Source: Tethya wilhelma
Lineage: Eukaryota; Porifera; Demospongiae; Tethyida; Tethyidae
Length of the DNA stretch: 64,000 bases
Direction: 5' to 3'
Assembly: GCA_964030475.1 (NCBI GenBank)
Contig: CAXIPT010000015.1
Span: 775,811-839,810 of the forward strand
Shown here piece by piece: positions 11,745 to 21,784 of this stretch (the stretch's first letter is position 1; each line of letters begins with the position of its first letter). The notes under the pieces were generated by a model, which made no database searches, had not been told where the DNA came from, and saw nothing but the letters and a program-made list of their open reading frames with translations. The translations under genes and the position numbers were made by a program.

Positions 11745-12130
11745 TAGGCCTTGACATAATTTGCTTTTTTTCTTACCTATTTTGCTTTTCTTTTTTGCTC
11801 AATATTTGAGCCCATTTTGCTTTTTATTTTACCTATTTTGCTCAATTAATTGCTTAATTAATAGTGAAGAACTCACTACCCATTACAATTTATTACCATT
11901 TTGGTACACTGCTAGTGTGCATGTAACAGAAAAATTGAATATTTTCAGCTTGAGTGTAAGTGTTCAAGTTTTTAATTATGCACTCATGCAGTCTTACCAA
12001 GAGTGTGGAAATATTCTGCCTATTTTGCCAATTTTGCTTAATTTTTTTGCCCATTTTGCTAGCAAATTGCTCAATTCTTTTCACTACCTATTTTGCTCAA
12101 AATTTTGCTAGCAAATTCTGTCAAGGCCTA
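11745..12130. mobile_element. MITE with TAGGCCTTGACA termini and ATTTTGCT subterminal repeats
   Basis: Left end TAGGCCTTGACATAATTTGC; right end is the near-perfect complement AGCAAATTCTGTCAAGGCCT plus A. The terminal TA on both sides is probably the duplicated target. The motif CC(T/C)ATTTTGCT occurs about eight times near the two ends. The frames covering it are spurious. Confidence 0.75.
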
Positions 12131-12262
12131 GAGTACATACATATCAGTATCTATGACCATATGGTCTGTGAGTTAAATCATTTCCTGTGGGCTGAGAATA
12201 CGTATAACAAGGACAATTATTGAGTTGCAGCACTGGCATAATTTCCAAGAAAATTAATAATT

Positions 12263-12332
12263 ATGAAGAAAGTATTGTTGTCAGTAGTTCTGTCAGTATT
12301 TCTGCTATTGTTGATTGCAGAAGGAAAAGATG
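12263..12332 (+). CDS. signal-peptide exon of a secreted or surface Ig protein
   Basis: An ATG opens MKKVLLSVVLSVFLLLLIAE followed by GKD: two Lys, then a 16-residue hydrophobic core, a classic cleavable signal peptide. It ends in phase 1 at a GTGAGA donor. The next exon at 12,593 begins in the matching phase, giving a joined Val codon. The intron is about 260 bp. This supports the start and shows that the two exons belong to one gene. Confidence 0.75.
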
Positions 12333-12592
12333 GTGAGAGAAAATACACACAATCATAATCATGTTCATTCGGATAGCATAATTTTCTGATTCTAATGCTT
12401 GCCTATTTATTATTCGCAAATAAAATTATTAGACCCCACTTATTACTCTTTTCCCCACTAAAAATAGCTATTATTTAGCACCTCATAACCAGACTGAGTG
12501 ATTCAGTACTATACTATTATCGGCAAATACCCTAGAGATCAAGACTCCATATACTGTCTATTTATTTGTTATTATTTTTTTGCTTTACAAAG

Positions 12593-12846
12593 TGACTGTG
12601 TCCATCACTCCAAGTGGTACAAACACTGCTGGGGAACAATATGTCTTGAATTGTGTGGCTCAAACATCATCATCATTTGCTCCCTCTTATTCATGGATGT
12701 TCAGTAGTGGAGAACTCCTCAATGGTGTAAAAATATTACAGGGTAGCGACTCAAGTAGTCTACAGTTTAATCCGCTAAGAACATCCCATGAAGGGACCTA
12801 CACTTGCACAGCCACAGTAGAGGAATCGATGGATACAAACTCTTTC
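12593..12846 (+). CDS. immunoglobulin-domain exon (gene continues past an N)
   Basis: Follows the signal-peptide exon in phase. It encodes one Ig fold: VTVSITPSG, then YVLNCVAQ (first Cys), YSWMFSSG (core Trp), LQFNPLRTSHEGTYTCTATV (second Cys in the S.EGTYTC motif), about 85 residues. The product would be secreted or a type I surface protein for adhesion or recognition. The frame breaks at the N at 12,847. Sequence after it (ACTACCGCTTGGACATA) has a partial match near 59,500 and may be repeat. The membrane or cytoplasmic part is not found. Confidence 0.75.
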
Positions 12847-13072
12847 CNCTACCGCTTGGACATAACTACTGCACAAACAAAATTTTGTCCGTATATTACT
12901 AAAATTTGTTCGTAAATTGTCCGGTTACCGAACGTTATCGCGAGCTCTGTATATGTACCATAATCACTAACCATAGATCTTCAGCACCTCTTATTATTCT
13001 GCACACTTTACCATGCAAATTGTTCAAATTTGCCTGTAATTTTCGGAAAAATTCATCATGCCTATAGACTTT

Positions 13073-13247
13073 AGTAAAAATTTCAAAAAAATAAGCAGTG
13101 TAGGAATGGGCAGTGCTGTCAAAAAAAAATTCCCAGTATGGTAGTACTGGGTACATATAGGAATGGCACGGATGGCCCATTAGCATAATACAAATATTCA
13201 CGCAAGTAACTCTGCAAAAACTGAGCGCTTGGCACTTAAAGGCTTCT
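13073..13247 (-). mobile_element. truncated family D tip joined to truncated family A hairpin end
   Basis: 13,073-13,119 is the first 47 bp of family D (AAAATTTCAAAAAAATAAGC, then GTAGGAATGGGCAGTG). After A9 comes a family A end: hairpin CCCAGTAT-GGTA-GTACTGGG (13,132-13,151, one mismatch) and the A body to about 13,247, where it stops abruptly. Both pieces are broken by nested insertion or deletion. Confidence 0.7.
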
Positions 13248-13406
13248 CAATAGGAGTGCGGCGAATGTGGGGGTATAATTTTCGGAATAATTGTACCTTT
13301 GAGCATAATGGAGAATAATTGATTTTGGAAGGAATAAACAGGAGAAATGTAGCTAAATTACGAAAATTACTCATGCCTTGGCCTTAGACCTCGTGGAGGG
13401 TCAGAG

Positions 13407-13709
13407 ATGGCCCCGAGTTCGAGTTCAGGTACAGTTAGCATCTTTTGTACAGACGGAGTACAGACAGAGTGCTCTTCAAAGACGACCAGAGAGGGTGTGG
13501 TAAGGGCGTGGCAATTAACTCAAACTGTATGGGTCAAAGGCAAGGATGGTAGTGATCCAGAGACTCTATCTGAAGAATCAAGCGGTAAATCTAGCGATGA
13601 AGCCGTTGAAGCACAAAAGAGGACAAATGATCATATTTACAGTTGTGAGTCTCAAAAATCAGGAATAATAATAGAAATTAAAAGAATAATAAAAAAATTT
13701 GCAGGAATA
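13407..13709 (+). CDS. coding-like stretch interrupted by a transposon (uncertain)
   Basis: An open frame of about 100 codons begins MAPSSSSGTVSIFCTDGVQT and runs through SSGKSSDEAVEAQKRTNDHI. It has balanced codon use, unlike the surrounding AT-rich shadows. It then runs into the element at 13,710, whose insertion accounts for the remainder of the long frame. A Cys near residue 14 and 'HIYSC' could be the cysteines of an Ig-like domain, which would fit the Ig exons upstream, but this is weak. No splice sites were assigned. Confidence 0.3.
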
Positions 13710-14686
13710 CAGTCTACGGAAAGCCCGCGAAAATCCATACATTTTATCGAACATTTTGATTTTGTATTGGGCATATGGGGGATAATGATATTCATGAGTC
13801 TTGGGTTTGGCACAGAGCCAGCTGCTTTTTCAATCAGTCAAAAGTCAATTCTAATGCTAGGAGAAGCTATAGCTTCGAGTTTTCTGGAAGCACAAGGTCA
13901 AGCGCTCTTGGTTAATACCAAATTTACACGTTTTGGCCCAACTGGAGGTAAGTAGCAAGCGTTTCAAAATAGGATAATTCTAGAATTATAGCTAACTTTG
14001 AATTTTGGGCAAATTAGTACTGAGCCTGCTGAGGCCTTAGCACTTGGTTTAAAGTGAAGTTTGATGATTGCACTTTTGATACAGCTAGTTAGAAATTGTG
14101 TGGTGTAAGTAAGATCACTATACAGGCCGTTTGTGTTAAACATACCAAAGGGGGGTTTTAGCATCGCTGCCTACCTGACAGTAGCACATTTGCCACGTTT
14201 TTGGGACCATAGATATGTAGTTTAGCTCTTGTTCTATCATTCTATAAAGTCTGTAGTCGTAAATTGTAGTACTTTTTGACTTAAGAACTCTCTTACTCAG
14301 GACCTGAAATTTTTTTGCACGACTTTGAATTTTGGGCAAATCAGTATTGTACTATTCTGAGACTCCAGACTTGGATATACTCTCCTTTACATTGCTGGCT
14401 ATGTATATTCAAGACTTGGAATGGATTAGGCAAAGCATCAAGAAAAAAACAGGAGTTGAAAATACAGAAAAGTTCACATTCAATATTCTCACTTTGAAGA
14501 GTATACAATAGTGCACGGTAGATTACAATATAGTATGCAAAATATGCGGAAGAATGCGGAAATAGCTTCATGTATAATGATATTCATAAACCACAATGTC
14601 GTCACAACTACGCTTTATGACAGCTGTACATAATATGAATTTCATTTCCTGTAAGTGGGATAAAATTGAGGGCTTTCCGTAGACTG
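13710..14686. mobile_element. DNA transposon family E, full copy with 4-bp TSD
   Basis: Inverted termini CAGTCTACGGAAAGCCC at 13,710 and the complement ending at 14,686. The flanking AATA is duplicated (13,706-13,709 and 14,687-14,690). A second, inverted copy is at 54,684-55,594 with most of the interior conserved. The frames inside are not conserved between copies, so it is non-autonomous. It disrupted the coding-like stretch to its left. Confidence 0.85.
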
Positions 14687-14749
14687 AATAATGACATTGT
14701 GGTTAATTTCAACTAAACGGAATAATGCTCAAATTTTTGAGCACATTAG

Positions 14750-15223
14750 CCTCAAGCCTACTTCTCAAGCTACTAGATATTTAGCTCATTCTCTTTCTTA
14801 AAAGCCTAAAAACATAAAACCATGGCAAAGGTACCAAACTAAAATATGCCAAACCTCCAATTTTCTCCTCCTCCTCCTCTTTCTCCTTCTCAGTCTTCTT
14901 CTTCTTCTTCTCAGTATCGTATTTCGAAGACTGTTCACTTCAGACACTGATTCTTGAACTAACAAACTTGGTAACATTGTCTTCACGTGCTTAATTTTGG
15001 TATCGTGTGCTCGAGCATTAATCAGAAGCTAGCTAGCCTAACGACCTTTTCCATATTTAAATGTGCGCTATTTGGAATATATTGCAAGACTAGTTGCAAG
15101 CAGGTCACCAAGTTCTATCATGTTCTCTCGTTCTCTGTGTTCAGTTCTTTGCTTCTTCTTCAGGTATTTCAGTATGAACTCTGTTCAAAAAAAAAAGTAG
15201 CTGTCAGTAGGGAAGTCAGCTAA
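14750..15223 (-). mobile_element. family A copy lacking its hairpin end
   Basis: Contains the A body in reverse (AAAGCCTAAAAACATAAAAC, CCAAACCTCCAATTTTCTCC, the CTT microsatellite at about 14,867-14,915, TTCTTGAACTAACAAACTTG, CCATATTTAAATGTGCGCTA). The terminal hairpin expected near 14,700 is missing. Confidence 0.7.
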
Positions 15224-15226
15224 ATT

Positions 15227-15475
15227 AGAGTCTCGAGGGCCAGCCCAAAAGGGTCTGGTAACACTCGCATAGCGGTTTTGTTCAAGAGTCCAGGAATTTC
15301 TCGGACCATTTAATTGGCCACAGTGTGTTAGCTATGTAAACTCCAATAGTGGTCCCTATTTGCCGAATAACAGCAAAACCACACTACAATCTGCTGACAG
15401 TGCAGAACAAACTACTGATAGCAGTGTTACCAGACTCTTCCTTTCCCTTGGGAAAAGTCTGGCCCGCGAGACTAG
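15227..15475. mobile_element. MITE with GAGTCTCG..GGCCAG termini
   Basis: Left arm AGTCTCGAGGGCCAGCCCAA..TCTGGTAACACT matches the reverse of the right arm AGTGTTACCAGACTCTTCC..GGCCCGCGAGACT, with a small insertion in one arm. A half-related end (GGTCTGGCACGCGAGACTAG) lies at about 1,499-1,518. Confidence 0.6.
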
Positions 15476-15499
15476 AGGTTCAGGTTGAGTCCGCCAGCA

Positions 15500-15848
15500 T
15501 TGCCGTCATAATCAAGAAGTTTGTGATCATTTTTGGCAATTCACAGCTTGTCACACCTTTTGACATTGGAAATGGCCAAAATTGTCTATCATTTGTATGT
15601 TTTTCTTGAATATTCCTTTCCATGATTGAGATTTCAAATTTTGCAACTCATTCTAAGTTCAGTCCTCTTTCTATTTGCATGATTGTTAGGTATTTGTCAT
15701 ATATTTACCTGCGGCAAATTTCACTTGAAAGAGACAACTCCACTCACTGCTGGCAGATCCAACAACCCTTTACCTTTTTCTAGATTTTCTCCAATTATAA
15801 GAATTTGATGAAAATTGCAACACGTGGTGATGTTGTTTAGAGCCTCAG
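15500..15848 (+). repeat. repeat family F, cut at N
   Basis: Inverted relative to 23,678-24,045, with which it shares nearly all of its sequence (AAGTTTGTGATCATTTTTGG ... CAACACGTGGTGATGTTG). It stops exactly at the N at 15,849, so the junction to the LINE is an assembly join. Confidence 0.65.
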
Positions 15849-15849
15849 N

Positions 15850-16459
15850 TATGATCATCTCAAGGAAGAGACACCTTATCTCACCTCTCCAACCACTTAC
15901 TGTACATGATGATCCCTTGGAAAGAGTCTTCTCATATAAATACCTTGGGATTTGGTTGACTCCCACTTTGAACTAGTCTAGTCATGTCACTGAGGTCTGT
16001 AAAAAAGCACGCTCTCAGCTCGGTATTATAGAAATTTCTACCCAAACCCAGCCACTCTGCTCCAGCTATATATCTCCTATGTCAGACCCCACTTGGAGTA
16101 TGCAGCACCAGTTTGGGACCTCCATTAGGTGGGCCTTATCCAGTCCTTAGAGGCTGTGCAGAAATTTGCCCTGAGAATGTGCACCAAGAGTTGGCACCTT
16201 GACTACAATACTTTGTTGCAAACCTGCAATGTTCCATCACTAGCAGACAGGAGACATCAACTAAAATTGTGCTTCATGTATCAACTCCTGAATGGTAATC
16301 TAACCTTTCCTGATGCACCTGTTGTTAGAAGACCACTGACCGATCACAATCTGCGGAATGCCAGCCCACATCTTCTCACTGAGCCAACCTTCCACTCCTC
16401 TGCATACCAGTTCTCCTTCTTTCCCCACACTACATCTTTGTGGAATCACCTGCCTAATT
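15850..16459 (+). pseudogene. LINE reverse-transcriptase C-terminus (non-LTR retrotransposon), decayed
   Basis: Right after the N, the plus strand encodes the end of a LINE ORF2. There is a segment with FSYKYLGIWL (the 'YLG' motif after the catalytic core), then YISYVRPHLEYAAPVWD, QSLEAVQKFALRMC, LADRRHQLKLCFMYQLLNG and FFPHTTSLWNHLPNS. This order is typical of CR1/RTE/Jockey-type elements in invertebrates. At least one frameshift (about 16,028) and a stop (about 16,126) are visible. The 5' catalytic part (YADD) is missing. The frame runs uninterrupted into the BEL/Pao sequence at about 16,460. Confidence 0.8.
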
Positions 16460-17156
16460 CATCAAGAGAATTAAGGTTAAGAGTGTCAGAACCAAATCAA
16501 AATGACACCTCGTTGCAGTCAAGTGATCTTACCAGAGCACGGGGGTTATGGATTAAAGAATCTCAGTCCATGTTGATGCAAGACAAACACTTTGAGAGCT
16601 GGAAGAAACAATTCAACCTCTTAACAGACTCAGAAATGTATGGAGATGTGGTGGAAGGCTAACAAATGCTCCATTGTCTTACTCTGCCAAACATCCAGTG
16701 ATGCTCAGTAGAGAACACCCTTTCACAGCCCTCGTTGTGCAGAGTGCACACGAAAGAGTGCAACATAATGGTGTGAAGGAAACTCTCACAGAGATTAGAG
16801 CCAAGTACTGGATTGTTAAAGGAAGAAGTCTGGTAAAGATGTTGATCGGCCGATGTGTTCTGTGCCGACGATTCGATGGAAAACCATTTAGTGCTCCTCG
16901 TCCCCCACCACTTCCAGCCTTTCGTGTAAATGAAGCACCACCGTTTGCCTATGCGGCCATCGACTTTGCAAGTCCCCTATACGTTAAGACATATGGTGTA
17001 ACCAAGACTGTAAAATTCTGGATCTGTCTGTACACATGCTGCATTACTCGAGCTATATCCATCTGGACATTGTACCTGACATGTCAACTGCTACCTTATC
17101 CACAGTCTGAAGAGATTCTGTGCCAGATGAGGACTAGATAGTTTCTGACAACGAAG
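16460..17156 (+). pseudogene. BEL/Pao retrotransposon pol: end of RNase H region and integrase, part 1
   Basis: Begins inside pol (LWIKESQ..F.SWKKQFNLL), followed by a +1 frameshift near 16,638. It then has the integrase zinc finger: His in VQSAHERVQHNGVKE, the two Cys in GRCVLCRRFDGKPF. The first catalytic Asp is in YAAIDFASPLYVK. The frame continues to VSDNEAT (second Asp) at 17,156, where a DNA transposon splits it. The element inserts retroviral-like cDNA into chromosomes; this copy is inactive. The LINE tail fused at 16,460 replaces the 5' half of the element. Confidence 0.85.
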
Positions 17157-17163
17157 CAACCTT

Positions 17164-18267
17164 CTAGCCTCGTTCCCAGGCTCTCACCTTTGACCTTACA
17201 CTCACGGTAAGGAAGGAGGTATGACACGAGTGCGCCTTTGCTGAGCTGGCAAGTGGGTGCACGTGATCAACTCTCATTGTGAAGTATTGCGGTCACATGA
17301 TTGGAATGTAATTAACAGACTTGCCAGCTCAGCAAAGGCGCACTCGTGTCGTACCTCTTCTGAGGAAGGATAGAGCCTGGTCGGAAATATATCACGTGAA
17401 TGACGTGGGGATAGACACTAGGGTAGACACGTCCTTTGACCTCTGCAAGCTGTAGCGATTCTGAACTAGCGCTACTACAGTTCATAGATTGATTTAAGCT
17501 GCCCAAACCATGAAAATAAGCAAGGTAAGTACAGTAAAATTACTTACTTTCGAGCTGTTCATGCTAGGCGCTTGTAAAACGGCACAATTGTGGCAGAGGT
17601 CAAAGGTCACGTCTACCTCCGCGTCATCAATGACGAAATTCACGTGATATTTTTGACCAGGCTCTCTCCGGGCTCCCTCTCCGAAAATGAAATGGAAATG
17701 CGGAAAGAAAGAGGGAGCCTGGTATCTAAAATCACGTGTATGACGTCAATTGTTGCTAAAGAATAAATGCGTGGGTGCGGCGGTTAGAATAATGACGTCA
17801 AACTCTTGGTTCTGTGCACAGAAGCAATATTCGCGATCGCTTAGCGCTACGAGCAGCTAAAAAGTTGTAAAGAAAGCTAGTCGCTAATAGTATATTGTCT
17901 ATCAATAGTCTATGGTTATAGTGTATAACTTACTGATCCTCTGCACTACCAATACTTGGTAGAAAATCAGCTCGTGATCGCGCGAGCATTCAAGTTGCCA
18001 GGTCGGCTAATTTGGGACAGTTTGATGCAGACTCAAGCCATAGACAGCCTAATAATACTCTTTCTAACACCGTTTGCTAAGATATCAATCGCCATGCCCA
18101 CGCACACTAATCACCCTTCTACCCCACGTGATTTTAGATACCAGGCTCCCTCTTTCCTTTTCTCTCTCGCTTAATTTCCGGTGGGAGGGAGCCTGGGAAC
18201 GAGGCTAGCTCTCTCCTTCCTTACCGTGAGTGTAAGGTCAAAGGTGAGAGCCTTGGAACGTGGTTAA
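17164..18267. mobile_element. nested DNA transposon/MITE inside the BEL integrase
   Basis: Outer inverted arms of about 55 bp: CTAGCCTCGTTCCCAGGCTC..CTCACCTTTGACC at 17,164 and its imperfect complement ending at 18,267. CAACCTT is duplicated (17,157-17,163 and 18,268-18,274). Removing the element plus one copy of the duplication restores the integrase reading frame across the site. Further inverted pairs lie inside (17,221-17,250/17,325-17,358; about 17,371/17,665; 17,706/18,154). A second perfect 20-bp right end sits at 18,189-18,208. No transposase. Confidence 0.85.
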
Positions 18268-18274
18268 CAACCTT

Positions 18275-19018
18275 TAAGGCTGCAGCACAAGTAATCAAGA
18301 AGATCATGGGCTGCCAGGAAGTAAAGCAATTTTAACATCTCTCCAAGGTTGGAGTAGAATGGAGTTTCAATCTTGAGAAAGCACCCTGGTGGGGTGGTAT
18401 ATTCGAGAGAATGGTCAGATCCACCAAAACGTGTTTGAGAAAAATGATCGACCAAGCTAAGCTGACACATGACGAGCTACTAACAGCAGTCATTGAAATC
18501 GAGGCCATCATTGACTCTCGTCCCCTCTCCCTCGTGTCCTCAGATGACCTCGACAAACCTTTAACCCCATCACACTTGATGATAGGTCGTAGGATTCTCA
18601 GTCTGCCCGATAACCTCAGCTATGAGGAGGACATCAACGACGAGGACTTCGAAATTAATTCAGCTATTCAATTAATTAATCTCAATAGGAGAGCCAAGCA
18701 CTTGAACAATGTGCTCAATCACTTCTGGACATGGTGGAGACGCGAGTACTTACTGGAATTGAGGGACACACACCGATATAGCAAAGGAAGTGCTACAGTC
18801 ACTCCCGTTGCCAAAGGAGATGTAGTCTTGTTGCACGAAGAAAGCCAACCCAAAGGATTCTGGAAGCTGGCCAAGGTAGAAGAGACCATTACTGGCAGCG
18901 ATGGAAAGACTAAAGGTGCAGTGTTAAAGGTTCCTTCTAAGAAAGGCAAAACAACCACACTAAATCGCCCAGTGCAGTTACTGTATCCCCTGAAAGTCAC
19001 TCACTGCCATCAGAAATA
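18275..19018 (+). pseudogene. BEL/Pao integrase, part 2 and C-terminal domain
   Basis: Continues the integrase after the nested insertion (FKAAAQVIKKIMG). There is one in-frame TAA near 18,332, then EKAPWWGGIFERMVRSTK with the catalytic Glu. Next come LTHDELLTAVIEIEAIIDSR, PLTPSHLMIGRR and the C-terminal DUF5641-type region (FWTWWRREYLLELR, GDVVLLHEE, WKLAKVEE). The frame ends at 19,018. A purine-rich tract leads into the LTR at 19,203. Its size and order are as usual for BEL integrases, so only local lesions and the nested element inactivate it. Confidence 0.88.
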
Positions 19019-19202
19019 GCAGACAACTGTGGAGAAACAGCCTACAGTTGACAGGCACCCCAAGACTCACTCAGAGGCATCAGTGACTTCGCAGAAGAAG
19101 AGAAGTGCAGCAATTAAAGCTCAGGAACAGATCAAGGCCTGTTCACTTGCAGAGGAGAACCGATCGGTTGACCACCTTTATAGCGGTCAACGTGGGGGAG
19201 GA

Positions 19203-19485
19203 TGTTGTAGACTAAAAGACTTTCATGTAACACTATTGTGAACGCATAGTAGGATGTAACATATGTCATTGTTATTATCTTAGTCTATTTTTCTGTAATT
19301 TGTGTCCAGCCTTAGGCTGTTATTGTATTGATTCGTATAAAAGAAAAGAGCTAGGGCTGTATTTTCAGTCTCTCAGTCTCTCAAAATTTCTGAGTCAGTT
19401 GTAACAGTATTGTTGTGCAAGAACGCTGCATGCATGCTCAGCCGGAGTTGAATGGTTTTACAGACGCCGACCCCAAATTATTACA
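19203..19485 (+). repeat. 3' LTR of the BEL/Pao element
   Basis: Begins TGTTGTAGACTAAAAGAC directly after the polypurine tract GTGGGGGAGGA (19,192-19,202) and ends ..CCCCAAATTATTACA, giving TG...CA ends, 283 bp. A TATA box TATAAAAG at 19,336-19,343 precedes a CTCAGTCTCTC region, the likely transcript start. The 5' LTR is not in the window because the 5' half is replaced by LINE sequence. Confidence 0.8.
19336..19343 (+). promoter_or_regulatory. LTR TATA box
   Basis: TATAAAAG in the middle of the LTR, in the expected U3 position. It is followed about 25-40 bp later by a pyrimidine-rich stretch. Confidence 0.55.
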
Positions 19486-19826
19486 CTAACTGACTTACTT
19501 GAACACGATTAATTTCCAGACAAACACAAAAGGCATTGAGCCAACTTTGACCATATAGCAGGATTTCATTTCATGCACAGTATGTCCTTTTCGACTTGTT
19601 TGCTGGCGAAAAGGCAGCAAACAAAATCTAGGCAGCTTTGAAACTCAATATAAAATACTGTACTTTTTATTTAGCCTATTGATGTAGGTAAAGGTTGTCA
19701 ATAGACCACGTGGCATGCACATCAAATGTATACTGCTTTTTGTAGAGACTGACTATAGTCTCTGCTGTGTGATTGTCTCCATGTAATTGAGCACCTTAAG
19801 GTGTTTAAAAAAGTGAATGAACAAGT
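19486..19826 (+). repeat. repeat block preceding family D, copy 2
   Basis: Diverged copy of 3,197-3,560 (CTAACTGACTTACTTGAA ... AAAAAAGTGAATGAACAAGT). It starts at the first base after the LTR, so the BEL element may have inserted at the border of this repeat. Confidence 0.6.
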
Positions 19827-20185
19827 AGTAAAAATATGAGAAGTGTAGGAATGGGCAGTGTGGTAAAAAGCATTGAAACAAGGCAAGTCTCTGAATTTCG
19901 GCACATGACTACAGTCATTTTTTGTCCCCAACTCTAGCTCATACATTACTGTGTAACATTCTATATGCTTGTTATATACCTTATCTAATTTAATCAAGTG
20001 GTTGCTTGCATCACTTGATTAAATTGATTCACTTGACTCAATTATCATTAAATGATGGAATTCGAACTTGCAATTGACTCACAAAAATGAAGTAGTCATG
20101 TACCAAAATTCAGAGACTTGCCTTGTTTCATTTCTTTTTAATGCACTGCCCATTCCTACACTTTTCATTTTTGTAAAATTTTTAC
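19827..20185. mobile_element. foldback family D, second full copy
   Basis: Arms 19,827-19,915 and 20,092-20,185 are inverted (GTAGGAATGGGCAGTGTGGT, CGGCACATGACTAC and complements). The spacer includes an AT-rich ATTTAATCAAGTG palindrome region. Confidence 0.8.
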
Positions 20186-20227
20186 TATTGTAATTTAGCA
20201 CTCTCCAGCTTTATTTGGTCACTTCAT

Positions 20228-20600
20228 GTGAAAGACCTAAAGATGTGCACGTTGGACACTCTAAGAAACCATTTTGAACATGAGACACTTGCTAACAAGT
20301 CAATTGTTCCCGAAGAAGAAATATTTCCAAAAGGAAATGAAGGAAGGTGTTGCAATGGAAGAACACCTAAAGGAGATGAAAGAAATTACCAATACAATTG
20401 GTGCAGCTGTATCAGAAGAAGACCAAGTTATAACACTTCTCAGTAGTCTTCCTCCAAGCTATATTCTACCCTCATCACTGCATTGGAATCTCGTGTTGAT
20501 GATCTTAGTTTTGATTTTGTTCAACAATCACTTAATTATCCACAAGGAGCAGAGGCAGAAGAATACAGTAATAATTAACAAAGCCTTTAGACTCATGCAA
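20228..20600 (+). pseudogene. Ty1/Copia-type gag fragment (UBN2-like)
   Basis: The frame from about 20,256 reads LRNHFEHETLANK, then VAMEEHLKEMKEITNTIGAA, then VSEEDQVITLLSSLPPSY. This is the hallmark 'HL..M.....L...G....EED....LL.SLP.SY' of Copia gag (UBN2/Retrotran_gag_2), which forms the virus-like particle. Frameshifts occur at about 20,260 and after 20,460. The zinc knuckle and pol are absent. It is followed by family A sequence (TTTGTTCGTTCAAGAATCAG at 20,609). Confidence 0.75.
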
Positions 20601-21322
20601 GAAACCAAGTTTGTTCGTTCAAGAATCAGCTTCTAATCTCTGAGAAAAGTTTATAGCCAAGATAAAAGAAGAATAATGACTTGACGGAAGAAGTAGGGAT
20701 TCCAGATGGTTGATATGCCAGCACCAAACAGGCTATATCTTTGAAGCCGTTATAGATATATTATATATACAATCAACTAACATCCGCTAATAGCTGGGTA
20801 AATTCTCTACAATTTGAGTACCAAAGAATTTCAGACTAACAAAAATTAGGCCTGTGCGATCGCGTTTTGTTACATACTATTAGGAAGTTTTTATTGTAAA
20901 AATTAAACTGATGCGTAAAATGTGAACAGTTTGAGCTAGTCTAAATCAACTCACACCGGTGACACCGCTATAGCTTGGCCTTACCATATTAGCTATCTTT
21001 TGGTACCAAAATGTTGGGTCTAGTTTCTATATACAGACGCCCTGCAAAATTCAAAAGAATTTTGTGGGGTCAAGAATCCCTGGAAGAAGATGGAGAAATT
21101 GGAGGCTTGGCATATTTTAGTTTGTTACTTTAGCCATGGTTTAAGGCCATGTTTTTGGGCTCATTACAAAGAGAAAGAGCTAAATATAGTAGCTTAAGAA
21201 GCCTTTTAGTGCCAAGCGCTCAGTTTTTGCTGAGTTATTCCCGTGAATGTTTGTATTGCACTAATGGGCCATCTGTGTCATTCGAATCTTAATGTACTCA
21301 TGCAGTACTACCATACTGGGAA
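20601..21322 (+). mobile_element. interrupted family A copy
   Basis: 20,601-20,690 matches the A body upstream of the microsatellite. 21,085-21,322 matches the body downstream (GATGGAGAAATTGGAGGCTT ... ) to a degenerate hairpin (GCAGTACTACCATACTGGG). 20,700-21,060 between them is unrelated and is probably a later insertion. Confidence 0.6.
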
Positions 21323-21561
21323 CAATACACCATTGTAGTTCACAATCAATAGCATATGCTATAGGATTAACTTAGTGGCAGTATATGCGAGTTGACCTTA
21401 TTCTGTGCCATGGATATATACACATTCATTCATATTATTAATAGGATTTTTCTTGTACTCAAACTATGACTCTACCACTCTTAACCCATGTAAGTGGACT
21501 ACTTAAAGTTGAATTATATAATGAGTAATTATTTATAATTTGGACATACGTATATTTATAG

Positions 21562-21784
21562 GTATTTTGCTGTGGTTTAAGAGTTGTTCGTGGTCGTGAC
21601 TGGGACCCAGCGGACAACAGTGATGGAGGGGAGGGTCATGTGGGGACAGTGGTGGAGATATCAGAGCCATTACCAGGTGGAGGGAGAATCGCTATTGTGC
21701 AGTGGGACTGTGGTAACACTGATTATTACCGGTGTGGAGTGGCAGAAAAGTTTGACCTCAGAGTACTGGACAGTATTTCTACTG
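21562..21784 (+). CDS. MIB/HERC2-domain exon
   Basis: A single exon between acceptor TATTTATAG and donor GTGAGC encodes about 74 residues. It reads GLRVVRGRDWDPADNSDGGE, GHVGTVVEI, IAIVQWDCGNTDYYRCG and EKFDLRVLD. This matches the MIB/HERC2 domain (G.RV.RG.DW...D.DGGEGHVGTV...VQWD.G...YR.G...DL.) found in mind-bomb and HERC2 ubiquitin ligases and in many sponge proteins. Both splice phases are compatible with an internal exon. No other exon of this gene could be placed, so the gene is partial or fragmented by repeats. Confidence 0.82.

Noticed and set aside
13407..13955. Single 182-residue protein
   Set aside because: The second half lies inside transposon E (starts 13,710, with a clear 4-bp TSD), so only the first part could be host coding.
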